This document shows, in pieces, positions 31,322-34,202 of a stretch of 34,202 nt of DNA (the stretch's first letter is position 1; each line of letters opens with the position of its first letter). The position numbers and the translations under genes were made by a program. The DNA is from an uncultured Armatimonadota bacterium (GTDB taxonomy: Bacteria; Armatimonadota; Fimbriimonadia; Fimbriimonadales; GBS-DC), in contig CAKZQI010000061.1 of NCBI GenBank assembly GCA_937139515.1, forward strand, positions 1-34,202. The letters run 5' to 3'. Below the pieces are notes generated by a model. That model had not been told where the DNA came from, searched no databases, and saw only the letters and a program-made list of their open reading frames with translations.

Positions 31322-32329
31322 TTACACTTTCAACGGCTCCGTCTCAGAGCGTTGGACATGCTCCAAAACTTTGTCCAGCAGGGCATCGGGCGTGATGCCG
31401 TCTGCCTCTGCCTCAAAGTTGAGTAGCACGCGGTGGCGCAGGGCAGGCTTGAGGGCGCGTATCACATCCTCACGCGCCACATTGTAGCGCCCATCCAATA
31501 GCCCATACACCTTGCTGGCGAGAATGAGCGTCTGGGCACCGCGCGGGCTGGAACCGTAGCGCACATACCGGTTCACCTCAGGCGCAGCGTAGGGCGAGTT
31601 GGGGTGGGTGCCCACCACCAATCTCAGCGCAAAGTCTTGAACGGGGCGCGCAATCGGCACTTCGCGCACCACATGTTGCAACTTCAGCAGGGTCTCACGG
31701 TCTGCCACCACCTCAGGCTGGGGCGTGGTGGCGCCCGTCGTGCGGTCGACAATCTCGCGCAGTTCGTCCAGCGTCGGGTAGTCCACCAGAATCTTGAAGA
31801 AGAAGCGGTCTAACTGCGCTTCGGGGAGCGGGTAGGTGCCCTCCTGCTCAATCGGGTTTTGAGTTGCCAGTACCCAGAAGGGCGACTCAAGCGGGTAGCG
31901 TTTACCCCCCACCGTTACGGCGTGTTCCTGCATCGCCTCCAGCAGAGCCGATTGGGTTTTGGGGGTCGCACGGTTGATTTCGTCCGCCAGCACGATGTTG
32001 GCGAAAATCGGTCCGGGGCGGAAGGCGAAGGCACGCCCTCCGCCTTCGGTCTCGGCGAGAATATTCGTGCCTGTGATGTCGGCGGGCATCAGGTCAGGCG
32101 TGAACTGCACACGCGAGAACTGCAAGTTCAGCGCTTGGGCGAGCGTACGCACCAACAGGGTCTTCCCCAAGCCCGGCACACCCTCCAGCAGGGCGTGCCC
32201 GCCCGCACACACCGCCACCAGCACATTCTCTACGACCTCTTCCTGACCGACCACCACACGCGCCACCTGCGTACGAAGCGATTCAAACTGCTGGCGAAAC
32301 CACTCGGCGACCTGCTTGCCGTCTTCCAT
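31322..32329 (-). CDS. MoxR-family AAA+ ATPase
   Basis: 335 aa. Walker [20 protein letters not shown], Walker [25 protein letters not shown], sensor 1 [26 protein letters not shown], and the C-terminal lid with [19 protein letters not shown] are all standard MoxR. ATG at 32327-32329 is preferred because AGGAGG stands 8 nt upstream, inside the end of the preceding gene; an in-frame ATG ten codons earlier lacks one. MoxR ATPases act as chaperones, typically with a DUF58/VWA partner in the same operon. Here the following gene position is taken by the low-GC methylase pair, so no DUF58 is seen. The upstream gene ends 1 nt before this start, so they are co-expressed. Confidence 0.93.
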   Translation of the reverse strand: MEDGKQVAEWFRQQFESLRTQVARVVVGQEEVVENVLVAVCAGGHALLEGVPGLGKTLLVRTLAQALNLQFSRVQFTPDLMPADITGTNILAETEGGGRAFAFRPGPIFANIVLADEINRATPKTQSALLEAMQEHAVTVGGKRYPLESPFWVLATQNPIEQEGTYPLPEAQLDRFFFKILVDYPTLDELREIVDRTTGATTPQPEVVADRETLLKLQHVVREVPIARPVQDFALRLVVGTHPNSPYAAPEVNRYVRYGSSPRGAQTLILASKVYGLLDGRYNVAREDVIRALKPALRHRVLLNFEAEADGITPDALLDKVLEHVQRSETEPLKV

Positions 32330-32330
32330 C

Positions 32331-34145
32331 TCACTTGCCTCCTGATTGGAGCGACTCAAAGTAGCGTTTGACCCGTTGGCGCTCGGCGGGGGGCACCTTT
32401 TGCTGGCTCAGGGCTTGCTCCGCCTTCTTCTGGTAGGTCGGGAGCGCTCGGCTGAGGGGGATGGAGCTCCCACCAGGCACGGGGGGCGCTTCAAACTCCA
32501 CATAGTCCGCAGGACCAGGCAGTAGCGGTTGGCTCCCCGAGATGGCTTGGTCTTTCATCGGGATTTTCAGCTCAGGTTGCTTCTCGCCCTGATTGAACCG
32601 CTCAGGCTGACCGAAGAAGTCGCCCTTGTCCCACGCGCCTTTCTGCTTAGTCCCACCGCCCCCCATACCCATTCCAAGTCCCATGCACATCCCCAGTCCA
32701 GTGCAAGCGCCGTTGCACTGATTGAGCTCCTTGAGCTGTTTTATCTGGTCGCGGATTTGTTCGGCGAGCTTGCGGATGTCCTCGTCGGTTTTGTACTTTT
32801 TGGCGAGCTCTTCCAGTCGCTTCTCTAACTCTTGCAGTTGTTTCTCAATATCTTGTTGAAGTTGCTGGCGTTTTTCGGGGTCTTGCTCGCGCTGTTTTTG
32901 TTGCATCTTCTCGGCGAGTTGGCGCAGATGTTCCATCGCCTCTTTGAAAGCGGGGTCGTTGTACAGTTTGCGCAAGAACTCCTGCGCCTCTTTGGAGAGC
33001 TTGAGGGCACGAATCTGCTCTTGGAGATCCTGCATCCGCTTCTTGAGTTGCTCCATCTGCTCAGAGGTGAGCGGATTGCCCTGAGCGTCCTTACCCGATT
33101 GAAGTTGGCGCTGTAGTTGTTGGAGTTGGCGATCCAAGTCGTTGAGCTGGCTCTGAATGTTTTGAGCGTTGGGGTTTTGCAGGGCGTTCATCGTGGCTTG
33201 GAGTTGGTTCAATCGGCTCTGGAGTTGCTGACGCTCTGGGGCGCTCAGCGGTCTGCCCTGCTGGTCCTTGCCCGACTGGAGCTGCTGCTGGAGCTGGTTC
33301 ATCTGGTTTTGCAGGTCGCGCATGGCGTTGCTGAGTTGCTGTTGCTGTTTCTGAGCCGCTTGCTCCAGTTGTTCGCCAGCGATCTGCCCCTTGTTCAGCA
33401 CCTGTTCCATCCGCTGAGTGTTGCGTTGCTCCAGTTTGCGGGCGTCCTCCAAGATTTGGTTGTAGCGGAGCATCGCCTCGCGCTTGTCCATCTTCGCTTC
33501 GCGGGCGCGCTTGTTATACAGCTCCACATTCTGGGCGATGCGCTTGGCAATCTCGTCGGCTTCGGGCTTCTTCGCCTCCTCCAAGATGGGCTTGGCGACC
33601 TCTTTGATTTCCTCTGCTGATTGCTGGATTTGTTTCTGCTCCTCGCGCCGTTCGGGAAGCGCAACTGCCAAGATTTGGGGCAAGAAGTGCATAAACAGCA
33701 TCAGCGCCACAGAGGCGACGAAGAACCCTTGCCACCGCCCGAACCGATAGCGAAAAATCTGGCGCGGGTCAGCTTGATGGAGGGCGTACTGAGCGTCTTC
33801 GTGCAAAGCGAGGTCGAACAGGTGCTGAGCGTCGGTATGTTCCAGCGCAGTTTGGAGGCGGTCTTTGAGACCCGCGCGTCGGTCTATCAGGATGACCAGC
33901 GCGCTATCGGGAATGCGAAGCGTCAAAGCGCGCCCAACACCGAGAAGCAGACCCAACACCACACACAACGGGAGCCAGTAGATGGGAACGACCAACCACC
34001 CGACCCAATCCATCAGGCTCAACACGGTGGCGATCAGCGCGCCCGCTGTACCGCCCATCGCACCCAAACGCCACGCCAACAGACCACGCACCCGTTTCCG
34101 ATAGGGACGGAGCCGATCAACCCATTCAGCCACTTGTAGTGCCAT
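32331..34145 (-). CDS. Large membrane-anchored Gln-rich coiled-coil protein, MoxR operon partner
   Basis: 604 aa. TM segments at ~24-48 and ~52-72 and a third at ~139-163 (FFVASVALMLFMHFLPQIL) are followed by a very long heptad-rich Gln/Glu/Leu/Lys coiled coil (~165-475). A short Cys/Gly/Met segment (CNGACTGLGMCMGLGMGMGG, ~480-500) and a soluble tail complete it. The coiled coil contains a duplicated unit: LQSGKDQQGRPLS (289-301) and LQSGKDAQGNPLT (348-360), 59 residues apart. The layout resembles DUF4175-type or hypothetical membrane proteins encoded before MoxR genes, but I do not recognise a named family. It probably spans the cell envelope as scaffold or substrate for the MoxR chaperone. 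GGAG precedes the ATG. Confidence 0.85.
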   Translation of the reverse strand: MALQVAEWVDRLRPYRKRVRGLLAWRLGAMGGTAGALIATVLSLMDWVGWLVVPIYWLPLCVVLGLLLGVGRALTLRIPDSALVILIDRRAGLKDRLQTALEHTDAQHLFDLALHEDAQYALHQADPRQIFRYRFGRWQGFFVASVALMLFMHFLPQILAVALPERREEQKQIQQSAEEIKEVAKPILEEAKKPEADEIAKRIAQNVELYNKRAREAKMDKREAMLRYNQILEDARKLEQRNTQRMEQVLNKGQIAGEQLEQAAQKQQQQLSNAMRDLQNQMNQLQQQLQSGKDQQGRPLSAPERQQLQSRLNQLQATMNALQNPNAQNIQSQLNDLDRQLQQLQRQLQSGKDAQGNPLTSEQMEQLKKRMQDLQEQIRALKLSKEAQEFLRKLYNDPAFKEAMEHLRQLAEKMQQKQREQDPEKRQQLQQDIEKQLQELEKRLEELAKKYKTDEDIRKLAEQIRDQIKQLKELNQCNGACTGLGMCMGLGMGMGGGGTKQKGAWDKGDFFGQPERFNQGEKQPELKIPMKDQAISGSQPLLPGPADYVEFEAPPVPGGSSIPLSRALPTYQKKAEQALSQQKVPPAERQRVKRYFESLQSGGK

Positions 34146-34164
34146 CGCTCCACCCCGTACATAG

Positions 34165-34170
34165 ATTATA
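34165..34170 (-). promoter_or_regulatory. Putative -10 hexamer TATAAT for the coiled-coil/MoxR operon
   Basis: On the minus strand TATAAT lies 19 nt before the ATG at 34145, with GGGGTGGAGCG as ribosome site between. The operon thus appears to start here and run leftwards through moxR. Confidence 0.5.
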
Positions 34171-34202
34171 CACGACGAGACGCTTTCCTGCTTCCCGTCT
34201 TG

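Noticed and set aside
1-34202. tRNA or rRNA genes
   Set aside because: I looked for tRNA-like GGTTCGA/CCA patterns and rRNA core sequences between genes and saw none convincing; a covariance-model scan would settle it.

Overview
The window looks like about 34 kb of a bacterial chromosome of roughly 55-60% GC, probably a contig from a Fimbriimonadia/Armatimonadota-like organism. That placement is an inference of modest confidence. It rests on frequent TTA-leucine codons, abundant small palindromic repeats between genes, diderm-type MacA/MacB-like export genes, a di-heme c-type cytochrome, and a near-leaderless promoter style. The first ~305 bases are different: 72-75% GC in hand-counted lines, encoding an internal piece of an actinobacterial-style EF-G, so they are either a foreign fragment or an assembly chimera.

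Layout. 1-1227: EF-G piece, frameshifted 3' remnant of an N6-adenine DNA methylase, and a NYN-domain gene. 1228-1756: a MITE-like inverted repeat. 1757-4720: MacA-like adaptor and MacB-like permease without its ATPase. 4721-5200: repeats. 5201-6724: bifunctional NAD(P)HX epimerase/dehydratase. 6725-7057: a nested palindromic element. 7058-7897 (minus): phytanoyl-CoA-type dioxygenase. 7954-13601: a tightly packed plus-strand run of TIM-barrel isomerase, TilS, ECF sigma, anti-sigma, HtrA-like PDZ protein that has lost its whole catalytic triad, and a PHP phosphatase. 13776-19685: RadC, an internally deleted UvrD-like helicase, a type III-like Mod whose middle third is a low-GC insert, and Res. 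19682-21031 (minus): a GH140/DUF4038 protein. 21032-21628: repeats. 21629-26003: cystathionine gamma-synthase/lyase, hydantoinase A, TyrRS. 26249-28669 (minus): a fusion of di-heme peroxidase and SO_2930-like parallel beta-helix. 28756-31180 (minus): a lower-GC restriction-modification pair, a truncated HaeII-like fragment and a DUF1156-like methylase. 31322-34145 (minus): MoxR ATPase and a large Gln-rich coiled-coil membrane protein.

Themes. Three places hold DNA-modification genes in different states of decay or recombination: the remnant at 393-577, the radC-helicase-mod-res operon, and the methylase at 28756-31180. The sigma/anti-sigma/pseudo-protease cluster looks like an envelope-signalling module in which proteolysis has been lost. 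Several genes start 7-10 nt after a GGTAtaaT-type hexamer, suggesting near-leaderless transcripts. The strongest candidates for something new are the peroxidase/beta-helix fusion, the triad-less HtrA protein beside the ECF pair, and the mosaic Mod operon.
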